A DNA stretch of 64,000 nt, from positions 1,116,001 through 1,180,000 of the forward strand of contig NZ_CBDIIJ010000002.1 in the NCBI RefSeq assembly GCF_965279675.1, written 5' to 3'. The translations under genes and the position numbers were made by a program. A model generated the notes under the pieces. That model was not told the origin of the DNA, ran no database searches, and worked only from the letters and a program-made list of their open reading frames with translations. Positions 19,261 to 29,120 of this stretch are shown here, piece by piece. This DNA is from Mucisphaera sp965279675 (GTDB taxonomy: Bacteria; Planctomycetota; Phycisphaerae; Phycisphaerales; Phycisphaeraceae). The first letter of the stretch is position 1; every line of letters begins with the position of its first letter.

Positions 19261-20568
19261 ATGCCCCTCCTTAACGCCCCCGATCTTAACGTCAGCACAC
19301 TGGGACCAGCGACCCACCCATCTCCGCTGCCCGCCGCCCAGATGCTCCGATTGGCCGATGAATCCGGCCCCAACACCACCGACCGCCTGCTCTATCACGA
19401 CACCCTCCGGGCCCTGCAAGCACTCCCCAAAGATCAGACACCACCTAGCTTCGAAGTCGCAGGGGCCTGGCCGGAGCTCTACTTCTACCCCGCCAGCACA
19501 AGAGCCGGAATCGTCACCTGTGGCGGTCTCTGCCCCGGACTAAACGACGTCATACGCGGGCTCGTCATGGTGCTCCACCACCGCTACCAGGTCACACAGA
19601 TCGACGGCTATCGTTACGGCTACGAAGGGCTGAACCCCAGCTTCGGACACACCCCCCTCGAACTCACGCCCGACGTCGTCGAGAGCATCCACAAAGATGG
19701 CGGAACCATCCTGGGCTCGTCACGCGGACCCCAGGACATCGACACCATGCTCGATTACCTCGTCGAGCGCGAGATCAACATCCTCTTCACCATCGGCGGC
19801 GATGGCACCCAACGCGGAGCCCTCGCCCTGTCCCAGGCAGCACGACAACGAGGCCTCAGCATCGCCATCGTTGGCATCCCGAAAACGATCGATAACGACA
19901 TCTCCTATGTCGAGCAATCCTTCGGATTCCAAACCGCCTTCACCCGCGCTTACGCCGCCATAGAAACCGCCCACAACGAAGCCCGCGCCGCCCGCCAAGG
20001 CATCGGGCTGGTCAAGCTCATGGGACGCCACTCGGGCTTCATCGCCGCCTACGCCTGTCTGGCCAGCAACGACGCCAACTACTGCCTGATCCCAGAAGTC
20101 AGCGTCCCGCTCGATGGTGACAACGGCCTGCTCCATCACCTCAAACAACGACTCGATCGCCGCGGCCACGCCGTCATCGTCGTGGCAGAGGGCTTCGGCC
20201 AGGAACACCTCCAACCCACAGGGACCGACCGCTCAGGCAACAAAAAACTCGCCGACATCGGCCCCTACCTGATCGACAGAATCAAGCAGACCATCCCCGA
20301 TAGCGCCATCAAGTACGTCGACCCCAGCTATCTCATCCGCGGACTGCCCTCGACCCCGCACGACAGCGTGCTCTGCTTCCGCCTCGCCGCCTATGCCGTC
20401 CACGCAGCCATGGCAGGCCGCACCGAGATGATCGTCGGCAAGTGGCACGGCCGCTATCTCAACATCCCCATCCCAGCCGCCATCGCCAAACGACAACAAG
20501 TCAATCCCCAGGGCGAACTCTGGTTCAGCGTCCTCGAAGCCACCGGCCAACCCCGCTGGGGACTCTAA
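19261..20568 (+). CDS. ATP-dependent 6-phosphofructokinase (plant-like group)
   Basis: The 435-residue protein carries TCGGLCPGLN at the start of the fold, the donor loop IGGDGT (Gly182 kept, the ATP marker), PKTIDND (207-213) and MGRHSGFI. The combination GGDGT plus PKTIDND is typical of plant-type ATP phosphofructokinases and their bacterial relatives. The ~75-residue N-terminal extension is also common there. It would catalyse the irreversible glycolytic step opposite to the divergent PPi enzyme. No good Shine-Dalgarno sequence precedes the ATG. The donor assignment rests on the loop residues and has not been tested by comparison. Confidence 0.88.
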   Translation: MPLLNAPDLNVSTLGPATHPSPLPAAQMLRLADESGPNTTDRLLYHDTLRALQALPKDQTPPSFEVAGAWPELYFYPASTRAGIVTCGGLCPGLNDVIRGLVMVLHHRYQVTQIDGYRYGYEGLNPSFGHTPLELTPDVVESIHKDGGTILGSSRGPQDIDTMLDYLVEREINILFTIGGDGTQRGALALSQAARQRGLSIAIVGIPKTIDNDISYVEQSFGFQTAFTRAYAAIETAHNEARAARQGIGLVKLMGRHSGFIAAYACLASNDANYCLIPEVSVPLDGDNGLLHHLKQRLDRRGHAVIVVAEGFGQEHLQPTGTDRSGNKKLADIGPYLIDRIKQTIPDSAIKYVDPSYLIRGLPSTPHDSVLCFRLAAYAVHAAMAGRTEMIVGKWHGRYLNIPIPAAIAKRQQVNPQGELWFSVLEATGQPRWGL

Positions 20569-20678
20569 GCAGCGCATCGCTGGCAAAACAGCACAGATTC
20601 AACCGCTGCGTTGACACACCGGCATTCAAGACCACCTCCATCCACCATGACAACACCGAAGCCCACGAAGGAGCCCGC

Positions 20679-21914
20679 TCAGATAGCAGAGTCACGACGG
20701 CACGAAAGCAGCCGCCAAACACCCATAGCGATCCAAACGCCAGTCGAGGGCGTTGGCACCGGTTCGCCAAGCCTGGCGATCCACCCTTCCATCTGGCCGC
20801 TGGGATTCACGCCCGTCCCCGCAACCGTCAGGCCATCATCTGAAACACCCCTCGCCGGACCAAGGCGCCACCCGGCGAGATCGAGACCGAGGTCATCAAC
20901 CAGATACTCATTGAGTAGCCGCATCCCCTCGCCCTCACGCCAGATAAACGCCTCAAACATCCCGCCACCAGCAGCCACCACCTCACCCACCACGACAGAA
21001 CCATCCGCACTGACGCCATAGGCACGACTCAGCTCACTTCCACCCGCAAGATCACCCAGAGCCCGCATGCCCGTATCGCTTGTCCAGATGAAAGCAGCGT
21101 CCCGGTCGCGTCCAAACGGATCACGGCTGGCTGCTGAGCTGAAACCCACCACCGTGCCGCCATCAGCACTCACATCGAGAGCGATGCTGTTCTCATCCCC
21201 ACCCGGCAGATCACCCAGACCCGACATGCCCCCATCGGCAGTAAAGACAAACGCCTCGTTCCTGCGCCCGCTCCCGTTCTGACGCGAGCTCTCGCTGTAC
21301 CCCACGATCACCGAGCCATCATCACTCGCAGCATAAGCCCGGCTAAACGCGGTCCCCCCGGGCAAGTCTCCGAGACCAACCATGCCCGTCCCTTGCTGCC
21401 AGGCAAAACCCTCGACCCTATTCCCACCATTCAACCCAGTAGCTCCGCTGTACCCGACCACCGTTTGTCCGTCCCCGCTCACACCCTGAGCGAAACTCAC
21501 CTCTTCCCCACCCGGCAAGTCACCCAGCCCGGACATCCCATCTTCAAACGTCCAGCGAAAAGCCTCGTGCTTCGGTTGCCCGTCGCCGGCCAGGGCACCG
21601 CTGTAACCAACCACCACAGAACCATCACCATTCACGCCCAGGGCAAAGCTGTCATTCCGCCCGCCCGGCAAATCGCCAAGGCCGATCATTCCCAAATCAG
21701 GACGCCAGAGAAACGCCTCGGTGCGCGCACCCGCAGGCCCCAGGCTCCCGCTGCTCCCAACCGCCACCCGCCCATCCCCACTCAACGCCTGTACCGAACT
21801 GAAGCTCGATCCTCCCGGCAGATCACCCAACCCCTGAAAACTCACCGCGTCGGCATCCCGCGTACCGACCCCGACCGACAGACAGACCAGCGCTAAAGCC
21901 ACACTGCGATTCAT
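20679..21914 (-). CDS. Secreted HAF-repeat protein
   Basis: The frame opens at 21998, but ATG 21914 has GGAGG 8 bases upstream and begins a signal peptide (MNRSVALALVCLSVGVG). The mature part consists of six clear repeats of ~50 residues, each with GLGDLPGG, then an A-xx-VS-x-DG-xx-VVG block and EAFxW, plus a seventh degenerate unit. This is the 'HAF' extracellular repeat, predicted to form a beta-propeller-like fold. The C-terminus (PVPTPSTGVWIAMGVW, then CRRDS) resembles a degraded PEP-CTERM signal: a proline pair, hydrophobic stretch and basic end are there, but the exact PEP is lost. It converges on the ATP-phosphofructokinase gene. Function is unknown. Confidence 0.82.
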   Translation of the reverse strand: MNRSVALALVCLSVGVGTRDADAVSFQGLGDLPGGSSFSSVQALSGDGRVAVGSSGSLGPAGARTEAFLWRPDLGMIGLGDLPGGRNDSFALGVNGDGSVVVGYSGALAGDGQPKHEAFRWTFEDGMSGLGDLPGGEEVSFAQGVSGDGQTVVGYSGATGLNGGNRVEGFAWQQGTGMVGLGDLPGGTAFSRAYAASDDGSVIVGYSESSRQNGSGRRNEAFVFTADGGMSGLGDLPGGDENSIALDVSADGGTVVGFSSAASRDPFGRDRDAAFIWTSDTGMRALGDLAGGSELSRAYGVSADGSVVVGEVVAAGGGMFEAFIWREGEGMRLLNEYLVDDLGLDLAGWRLGPARGVSDDGLTVAGTGVNPSGQMEGWIARLGEPVPTPSTGVWIAMGVWRLLSCRRDSAI

Positions 21915-22142
21915 CCAGCCATCCTCCAGACCCAAAAACCGCCCGCCATACCAAGCCTTCAGGATGGATAAGCATGCACCGGACCACCACCAAGGCAAGC
22001 CTCAACCCGCCAAAACGCGCACCTGACATACCCCATGACACAAGTAGCCATACCAGCAAGTGCAAACCTAACCGCTAACAGAACATCCAGGTTTCCCAGT
22101 CTGCCCAAGCCGCCTATACCATCCTCACGACTCGGCTATGCA

Positions 22143-25100
22143 TCAGCCAACAACCACCAGCCGGGAGACCCGACCCTCGCGACGCATGATCGAAGCACTC
22201 AAATCGCGAGGCAGATCATGCCCCGAGATGGTTTGCACCCCGCCTTCAGGCTCATGCACTTCGATCACCGGATCCTTGCCGCCACGCCTGTAAACGACAG
22301 GCGTCTGACAGATCGTCAACGCCAGTTCATCAAGCTGCAGATCAAGACGCGCAAGTTCGCCTCGCAGGTCGTGGTAAACAAGCTGACCGGGCTCCCCAAG
22401 CCACTCAGTCTCATCGATCGCCTCGAACGCAAAACGATAGCATCCACCCTCAACCCGAATCCCTAACTCGTACCAACGCGTGATGACCTCCTCCTTCACC
22501 TGACCCGTCATGCCCGGCTGACGCGCTCCCGTTGCCCAGGCCGAGTGCGAATAAGCATCAAGCGGGAATGCGCCATACTCACTCGCCGTCTTATTGAAGC
22601 CCAACCCCGAACGGATGTCGCGATACAACGTACGCAACCGCTCCCCGCTTTCCGCAGAAACCGTACGGCCGCCCGACTCTTGGGCCGCCAGCAACAGCTT
22701 CGCAACCATGTGCCAGTAGATGCAGCCGTTCCCCTCGTAAGCAAACATGCTCCCCGATCTGCCCGTATAAGAACGATGCCGAAAAACCTCTTCGTGTAAT
22801 CTGAACAACGCCAGCCTTGCCTCCCGGGAAAGCCCTTCGCAGCCATCCATCACCTTCTCTAAAGCCTTGCGATTGGTGATCGACCCTACAAACCGCATCG
22901 CGCCCCCGTCATCCCGCTGTATCACACGCCCATCGCCAGCCGCTTCGAGCTCGCGAAGAAGTGGATAGCGAGAAACCACGTCCTCAGGCACGCGACCCCG
23001 ATCAAGAAAACCAGGCATCTCACGCCTCGGATACAGCATGAAGGTCTTCTGATCGTCCCTGTACAGGGACGATGCAAAGAGTGCCTCCAGCAACGCTATC
23101 GCCTCCTGGTCACCGAGCGCACCCGATGAAAGCACCGCCACCTGGCCCTCCAGCATGAGCGGCAGCCGCTGAATCTCAGCCGACCCCTCATCAAGATTGA
23201 TCACGTTGTAGCTGTAGTAGAGTTGGTCTTCGCGACGATTGGCCGCAAGCCCTTCGCGACTGATCGCCCTGGCATCCCGCAACAACGCAACCAGACGCTC
23301 GCGATCGATCGAAACCGGATCCCCAGGGCCACTCGTATACACCTCGTTCCGGTAAGCCTCGAAGCAACGACCAAGCCGATCCATCGCCGCCTTCCGATCC
23401 ACATCCGACATCCGCTCACCAGCCCGTGAAGCGATCTCCCCCAGCCCTTCAGCGAGACCCGTCAACCAGGCCAGCACCCGCTCCGAAACCACCAGGGCCT
23501 CAGACGGCACACGCTCGGCCAGTGCCTCGATAAAACCTGCGTAACGGTGCAGATAGGCAAGTGTCACTACCGAGATGCCGTAGCCCGCCAGCGCATTGTT
23601 CGCGTCATTCCACTCGGGACGCTGGGTGTTCATCCAGATCCCACCCTCAGGAACCAGGTTGGACAGCTTGCTCAGCAGCGGGACCAGAAGCTTCTCCAAC
23701 AACCCCACGTGATGAACCTCACCTTTCGTGTCCAACAGCAAGCGCCCATCGGTCCCCAACCGTTCGACACGAACTGAAATCGCGCGGTCGAGTTCCGCGT
23801 CAAACAGGATCGTATCCCTCGGGTCTCGCACCAAATCGGCATAGGGCTTGATGCGATAAGGAACGTCCGCATAGGAGTAACACCGCCAACGCAGCATCTG
23901 CTCAAGCGCATCCGGATCGTGCTTGTCCAGTAATTCGAGCAGACGCAGCAGATAGATCAGCTGGTGGTCGCCCCAGTACCCGATGTTCGCCCAGGGATCC
24001 TCGGGGTTAGGCTTCTCCCAGTCGATGCCATCCCGCGTGATCCGATAGGGGTTGAACCCATCGACCGTGGACGCATTGACGAACTTGCTGATCATCTGAG
24101 GCAGAAACCCCGGATAACTCAGCGCCAGCGCTTCCCAGTTCTGGAAAATGTCCCGCCAGTTCCCCTGATGATTCAGAACCGGCTCCCCATGCTCATCCTG
24201 CACATGAATCGCGAAGTAGTTCCACGGCCGACTCGGGTCACCATGCCGGCGGCCAAAAGTCAGCGGCAGATACTCCAACAACAGGCGCTGCACATTCGGA
24301 TCACCACCAGTCCGGACACGTTCAAGAAGCTCCAGAACGCTGACCTTCTCCCGACCCTCTACCAGAGCCTCGATCGCGGCCACGGCCGGTCGGTGCCTTG
24401 TCTCCGTAAAATCCAGCAGATCGGCCGCAGGCGCCGCGTAATGCTCAACCGGAACCCCCCCTCGCGCATTGTTGAAAAGCACATTGCTGACATGATGAGC
24501 GCTACTGACCGAATCGCCGGTCACCTGTGCCGCATCCGCGCTATCCACATTCCTGAGCAGAGCACCATGCGTGCGCTCGAGCGCACCCTCGATCGCAAGT
24601 ACAGCCTCACCCTCGCGACCCAGCATCTGCTGCAAGGCAACAACCTGGCGCTGGCTGCGACGAGAATCCAGCACCACATGCCAGGTGCGTCGCTCACCCG
24701 GTTCAAGCCGGAAGCCGCTCTGAACCAGATACGCACTCCGCTGACCCTGAAGCAGGTGACACGCACCAATCGCCTCCCCATTCACAAAACGCTCAACGTC
24801 ATGCACATCTAGCGTCAACGCCCGAAACGGCAAGCCCGTAGCCCAGGCCGTATTGGCATAGAGCGCCTCAGACGGCTCGGTCGAATCCACAATGCAGGAG
24901 GTCAGCGAGATCGTCGTCAACCCGGTATCCGGCAGAGCCTCGGCCTGCGTGTACGCATCAATCAGACAGGACGCCCGAGACAGTGTCGACAACTCGATAT
25001 TCGCCGGCAACAATCCACGAAAACCATCCAACACCTCAACCTCCACCGACTCGGTCTGCGAGGTGTTCTCCAGCGTCACCGTCCGAATCAGACCCAGCTC

Positions 25101-25562
25101 AGCCGTCGGAGCCAGCTGCGCTCGGTAGAGCAGGCCATGCTCCCGATGATGCTCCTCGGCCATCAGCCGATCGCCCAGCACCGTCTTAGCCAGCGACCGA
25201 GACCGCTGCTCATCGGCAGCCCCCTCAAGCGGTCGCCAGACATCCGCTTCCCCACCTCTCGACACCCGAAGCACACTGACAGGTCCCGTATGCCCGTGCG
25301 CCTGATGGATCTCGTTGTCGGTGACATACGGAAAGAGGCAGTAGGCCGGCTCCACCCGCCCCGCAGTCAACGAACCCATCGAGGAGACAAAACACCACAT
25401 GTCCCCCTCGGACAACAAACTCACCAGAAACGGCTCCATCCCTTCGAAGCCAGTGATCCGGTAAGCCGGATGCCCGGAAATCTCACACATCCCCTCGCCA
25501 TCGGCGTGGCCACCCGCCGATGAAAATGCAGGCTGGGAACCGGTGGGTACAGCAGTGGTCAT
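22143..25562 (-). CDS. Large glycoside hydrolase/phosphorylase-like protein, (alpha/alpha)6 type
   Basis: The frame opens at 25634; ATG 25562 is preferred because CGGAG lies 6 bases upstream. The product has 1139 residues and no signal peptide, so it is probably cytoplasmic. The first ~450 residues look like an N-terminal beta-sandwich rich in Thr/Val strands. The rest is helical with GNWRDIFQNWEAL, WGDHQLIYLLRLLE, PEWNDANNALAGYG and a late GCIYWHMVAKLLL. This arrangement resembles clan GH-L enzymes (GH65/GH94 phosphorylases) and other six-hairpin glycosidases. I cannot place it in a family, and catalytic residues cannot be named. It stands alone between a HAF-repeat gene and a SulP permease, both on the same strand. 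Confidence 0.6.
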   Translation of the reverse strand: MTTAVPTGSQPAFSSAGGHADGEGMCEISGHPAYRITGFEGMEPFLVSLLSEGDMWCFVSSMGSLTAGRVEPAYCLFPYVTDNEIHQAHGHTGPVSVLRVSRGGEADVWRPLEGAADEQRSRSLAKTVLGDRLMAEEHHREHGLLYRAQLAPTAELGLIRTVTLENTSQTESVEVEVLDGFRGLLPANIELSTLSRASCLIDAYTQAEALPDTGLTTISLTSCIVDSTEPSEALYANTAWATGLPFRALTLDVHDVERFVNGEAIGACHLLQGQRSAYLVQSGFRLEPGERRTWHVVLDSRRSQRQVVALQQMLGREGEAVLAIEGALERTHGALLRNVDSADAAQVTGDSVSSAHHVSNVLFNNARGGVPVEHYAAPAADLLDFTETRHRPAVAAIEALVEGREKVSVLELLERVRTGGDPNVQRLLLEYLPLTFGRRHGDPSRPWNYFAIHVQDEHGEPVLNHQGNWRDIFQNWEALALSYPGFLPQMISKFVNASTVDGFNPYRITRDGIDWEKPNPEDPWANIGYWGDHQLIYLLRLLELLDKHDPDALEQMLRWRCYSYADVPYRIKPYADLVRDPRDTILFDAELDRAISVRVERLGTDGRLLLDTKGEVHHVGLLEKLLVPLLSKLSNLVPEGGIWMNTQRPEWNDANNALAGYGISVVTLAYLHRYAGFIEALAERVPSEALVVSERVLAWLTGLAEGLGEIASRAGERMSDVDRKAAMDRLGRCFEAYRNEVYTSGPGDPVSIDRERLVALLRDARAISREGLAANRREDQLYYSYNVINLDEGSAEIQRLPLMLEGQVAVLSSGALGDQEAIALLEALFASSLYRDDQKTFMLYPRREMPGFLDRGRVPEDVVSRYPLLRELEAAGDGRVIQRDDGGAMRFVGSITNRKALEKVMDGCEGLSREARLALFRLHEEVFRHRSYTGRSGSMFAYEGNGCIYWHMVAKLLLAAQESGGRTVSAESGERLRTLYRDIRSGLGFNKTASEYGAFPLDAYSHSAWATGARQPGMTGQVKEEVITRWYELGIRVEGGCYRFAFEAIDETEWLGEPGQLVYHDLRGELARLDLQLDELALTICQTPVVYRRGGKDPVIEVHEPEGGVQTISGHDLPRDLSASIMRREGRVSRLVVVG

Positions 25563-25784
25563 AGGTAACTCCGTAAGGTCGCAGATAACCGGATTCTCGC
25601 CGGGAAGGAAGAGGCACCCAGCCGTCAGCCGCAAGAACGCGCCGCCTGACCCTGGTGCTACATACGGATCACGCTCGAAGAGCCATGCCTCTACATGGTT
25701 CCAATTCTAAAGGATCGCACCCCTCAAACGAACCAGACCAGACCATGAAACAAGTAACACCCCCCTGACAGGGTCCTGAGAGCA

Positions 25785-27431
25785 TCAACCCACGACCTCA
25801 GCCGCCCTCTTCAGAGCCTCGACACGCGACGCGTAGAACTGCAGATCAACCCCGCCCGTCTGCCCAAACCGTGAGAGGCGCTCCCGCGTCTGCCCCTCGT
25901 TGGCACAAATAAAGATGGGCACACCCGCAGCACGAGCCTCTCGGACGACGTTCTCCAAAGCCAGAGCCACCGTCGTGGAGAGCAACGGCACATCCAGAAG
26001 ATCCAGCACCAGAACCCGAGCCTCCTTCAGCGCCTCGTGCTCACGGGAGATCGCCTTGGCCACACCAAAGATCATCGGGCCACTCAGGTGCAGCAACAGA
26101 ATCTGCCCGCCGCCGCGCTCGAACCACACGCGCTCCTCAGGCGTTAAGGGCAGCTCCTCATCACTCGTCGTGATCGTCCGGATACCAGAGGCCTGCAACC
26201 GGGTCAGGCGATCGATCGTCAGGATGTTCGCAACAAACACCCCCACACCCACGGCAACAATCAGATCGACAAACACCGTCAGCGACATCACACCATACAT
26301 GATGAGCGTCGCCGACCGAGACACATGATGAGCGCGCTTGAGGAAACTCCAGTCCAGAATGTCAAAACCCACCTTGAAAGCAATCGCCGCCAACACCGCC
26401 ATCGGGATACTCTCCAGCAGCGGCGCAAGCACCAACACAATCAACAACAGAATCAAGGCACGGATAATCGCCGCCACCGGCGACTTCGCCCCAACCTGAA
26501 TGTTCACCACCGTGCCCATTGTCGCACCGGCACCCGGAAGCCCGCCGAACAAACCCGAGGCCAGATTGGCAACCCCCTGCCCGATCAGCTCTCGATCCGA
26601 GTCATGCTGCTTCCGCGTCAGGCTGTCCGCGATCATCGCCGTGAGCAGCGTATCAATACAGCCAAGCACCCCGAGAATCATGCCCTCAAACAGAATCAGG
26701 CTCAGCTGCTCAGCCGTAAACACAGGCAGCTGAAATGCTGGCAGGCCCATGGGTATTTCCCCAATTCGCCTCAGGTCAGCCTCCGCAAAAAACGCCAGCC
26801 CCACAACCGTTCCCAGAAGCAACGCCAGCAGATGAGGCGGGCACCAACGCCTCCAGGACTGCGGCATCAGAAATAGCACCACCAGAGCAATCCCCGCAAG
26901 CAGCACCTCTTGAGGCATCACCCCGACCACCAGCTCCGGCAGCGACTGCAGCATCCCGATCGCCCCACCGCCAGGCGACGCCTGCCCGCTCATCGGTGCC
27001 AGCTGCATCAGGATCAGCAGCACACCAATGCCTGACATAAATCCCGATATCACGCTGTAAGGCATCAGCGTGATGTACCGACCAAGCTTGAAAAAGCCGA
27101 ACAACACCTGCGTCAGGCCCGCCACCAGAACCACTGCGAAGGCCATCGACAAACCACGATCTGGATCCGCCGCATGAAGCGTCGTGATAACAGCCGTCAT
27201 CACCACCGTCATAGGACCGGTCGGCTCCGAGATCAGCGTGCGTGTCCCGCCAAACAGCGCCGCAAACAAACCCACGCAAACCGCCCCGTACAAACCCGCC
27301 TGAGCCCCCGCGCCCGAAGCCACACCAAACGCCAGCGCGAGGGGCAACGAGATCACCGCCGTGGTCACGCCACCAAACAGATCACCCCGCCAGCTGAACT
27401 CTCGAAACCGCTCACTGGCAATCATGCGCAT
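25785..27431 (-). CDS. SulP-family anion permease with STAS domain
   Basis: The 548-residue protein begins with the family block GGVTTAVISLPLALAFGVASG and has about 10-12 hydrophobic segments to residue ~410. The conserved FGGTRTLISEPTGPM and a GLPGAGA segment are present. The last ~110 residues form a soluble STAS-like domain (LLLHLSGPMIFGVA, VLVLDLLDVPLLSTT), which regulates transport in this family. SulP proteins carry sulfate, bicarbonate or other anions; the substrate here is not determined. The gene is separated by 222 bp from the downstream glycosidase-like gene on the same strand and is divergent from the RND operon. Confidence 0.9.
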   Translation of the reverse strand: MRMIASERFREFSWRGDLFGGVTTAVISLPLALAFGVASGAGAQAGLYGAVCVGLFAALFGGTRTLISEPTGPMTVVMTAVITTLHAADPDRGLSMAFAVVLVAGLTQVLFGFFKLGRYITLMPYSVISGFMSGIGVLLILMQLAPMSGQASPGGGAIGMLQSLPELVVGVMPQEVLLAGIALVVLFLMPQSWRRWCPPHLLALLLGTVVGLAFFAEADLRRIGEIPMGLPAFQLPVFTAEQLSLILFEGMILGVLGCIDTLLTAMIADSLTRKQHDSDRELIGQGVANLASGLFGGLPGAGATMGTVVNIQVGAKSPVAAIIRALILLLIVLVLAPLLESIPMAVLAAIAFKVGFDILDWSFLKRAHHVSRSATLIMYGVMSLTVFVDLIVAVGVGVFVANILTIDRLTRLQASGIRTITTSDEELPLTPEERVWFERGGGQILLLHLSGPMIFGVAKAISREHEALKEARVLVLDLLDVPLLSTTVALALENVVREARAAGVPIFICANEGQTRERLSRFGQTGGVDLQFYASRVEALKRAAEVVG

Positions 27432-27596
27432 GAATACCCAGACACGCCTTCCACATCAGCAACGACCACGCCACTGACGACTGCCCCGATGCTACCTCCC
27501 AAAGGATGACAACACCATGACAAACCCCGCAGAACCAGGCAGGGGGGCACCTCGCGCACCTGTGGTCACTTCAGCTCCTGATCCCTATGCTTTGCC

Positions 27597-29120
27597 ATGC
27601 CCCTGCCCCGGCTCCACGACCAATGGCTTGGTAGCCATGCATGCACCCTTGGAATAAGTGTCTTGGCAGTCGCCATGGCCACGGGCTGTGAAACCTACAC
27701 AGATCTTGGCGACTTGCCTCTGGAGAAGTCAGAACCCTTCTTTCTCGACTCGCCCGACCCCCAGTCCGCTCCATTCGAAGAGTCTGTCCCCGATCGCTGG
27801 TGGACCATCTTCAGCGATAAAGAGCTCGACCTGGTAATCGATCGGGCACTCGATGAAAACTTCACCCTCGAGACAGCCTGGCATCGTCTCCAGACCGCTT
27901 CAGCCATTGCCAGAAGAGCACAAGCGGATCGCTACCCAGAACTGAACGGCACCGCCGGCATCGACTTCGATGACCGCACGGATGGCGACAGCACAACGAA
28001 CTTTCGTATCGGTCTTGAAGCAAGTTACGAAGTCGACCTCTGGGGTCGAATCGATGATGCCGTACAGGCTCAGCGGCTATTGGCCGAGGCCTCCGAAGAG
28101 GACTACCGAGCCGCAGCCCTGTCGCTGGCAGGCGATGTAACGACCGTCTGGTTCCAACTCACCGAAGCCAACGCACAACTCGATCTCATCCGCGAGCAGA
28201 TCGAGATCAACGAAACCGTGCTCGAACTACTCAAAGAACGCTTCGCGATCGGCGAGATCACCAGCGCCGACGTCCTGCGACAACAACAACTCACCGAAGC
28301 GACCAATGAGCAGCAGATCATCGTCCGGTCAAGGCAAGAGGTACTCAAGCACGCCCTCGCGGTGCTTACAGGACAACCACCCCAGACGGTCAATCTGGCC
28401 TACAACCATGCATCCAGGCTGCCAGAGCCGCCTCCACTGCCGAAAGCCGGCCTGACCTCCCAACTGCTCCAGCGACGACCCGACGTCCGCGCCGCGATCC
28501 GACGACTCGAATCGGCAGATCGAGAACTGGCGGCCGCAGTCAGCGATCAGTACCCAAGACTCGATCTCACAGCGTCGGTTGCCACCGCCGCAGAACAACC
28601 CGAAGACCTGTTCCGTGAATGGCTCTTCTCAATCTCCGGGCAACTCGTCGCACCTCTCTTCGATGCCGGCGAACGCCGAGCCGAGGTGGAACGAGCCACA
28701 TCCTTTCGCGACGAACAGATCGCGCGGTACGGACAAACCGTGCTCGTTGCCTTCCGGGAAGTCCAGGACGCGATCACACAGGAACAACAAGAAATACAAC
28801 GAATCGAGAGCCTCAGTCGACAGCTGGAACTCACGCAACAAACCGTCGTCCAGCTACGCAACCAATACCTCAATGGCGTCGTCGACTATCTGGCCGTCCT
28901 CGATGCACTCACCCAGTTCCAACAGCTTCAACGGGATCAGCTGCAGGCGCAGCGACGACGTATCGAGTTCCGTATCGCGCTCTACCGCGCCGCCGCAGGC
29001 GGATTCATCACCTCAAGAGAAGACCAGAAAAAGAACGAAACAAACCAACCCTCGCAGGATCAAACAGACCAAACCGCCATCCCCCGGATAATGACCGCTG
29101 GAGAACCCGAACATGGCTGA
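27597..29120 (+). CDS. TolC/NodT-family outer-membrane efflux lipoprotein
   Basis: The N-terminus has a hydrophobic stretch ending in a lipobox-like A-T-G-Cys31, followed by WWTIFSDKELDLVIDRAL, typical of NodT-type outer-membrane factors. Two long coiled-coil repeats with alternating Glu/Gln-rich helices follow (ISSADVLRQQ-like region around residue 220 and LRNQYLNGVVDYLAVLDAL around residue 420). The 507-residue length fits the family. It would form the outer-membrane channel of the tripartite exporter whose other parts follow. The 3' end overlaps the adaptor gene by 8 bases. Confidence 0.92.
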   Translation: MPLPRLHDQWLGSHACTLGISVLAVAMATGCETYTDLGDLPLEKSEPFFLDSPDPQSAPFEESVPDRWWTIFSDKELDLVIDRALDENFTLETAWHRLQTASAIARRAQADRYPELNGTAGIDFDDRTDGDSTTNFRIGLEASYEVDLWGRIDDAVQAQRLLAEASEEDYRAAALSLAGDVTTVWFQLTEANAQLDLIREQIEINETVLELLKERFAIGEITSADVLRQQQLTEATNEQQIIVRSRQEVLKHALAVLTGQPPQTVNLAYNHASRLPEPPPLPKAGLTSQLLQRRPDVRAAIRRLESADRELAAAVSDQYPRLDLTASVATAAEQPEDLFREWLFSISGQLVAPLFDAGERRAEVERATSFRDEQIARYGQTVLVAFREVQDAITQEQQEIQRIESLSRQLELTQQTVVQLRNQYLNGVVDYLAVLDALTQFQQLQRDQLQAQRRRIEFRIALYRAAAGGFITSREDQKKNETNQPSQDQTDQTAIPRIMTAGEPEHG

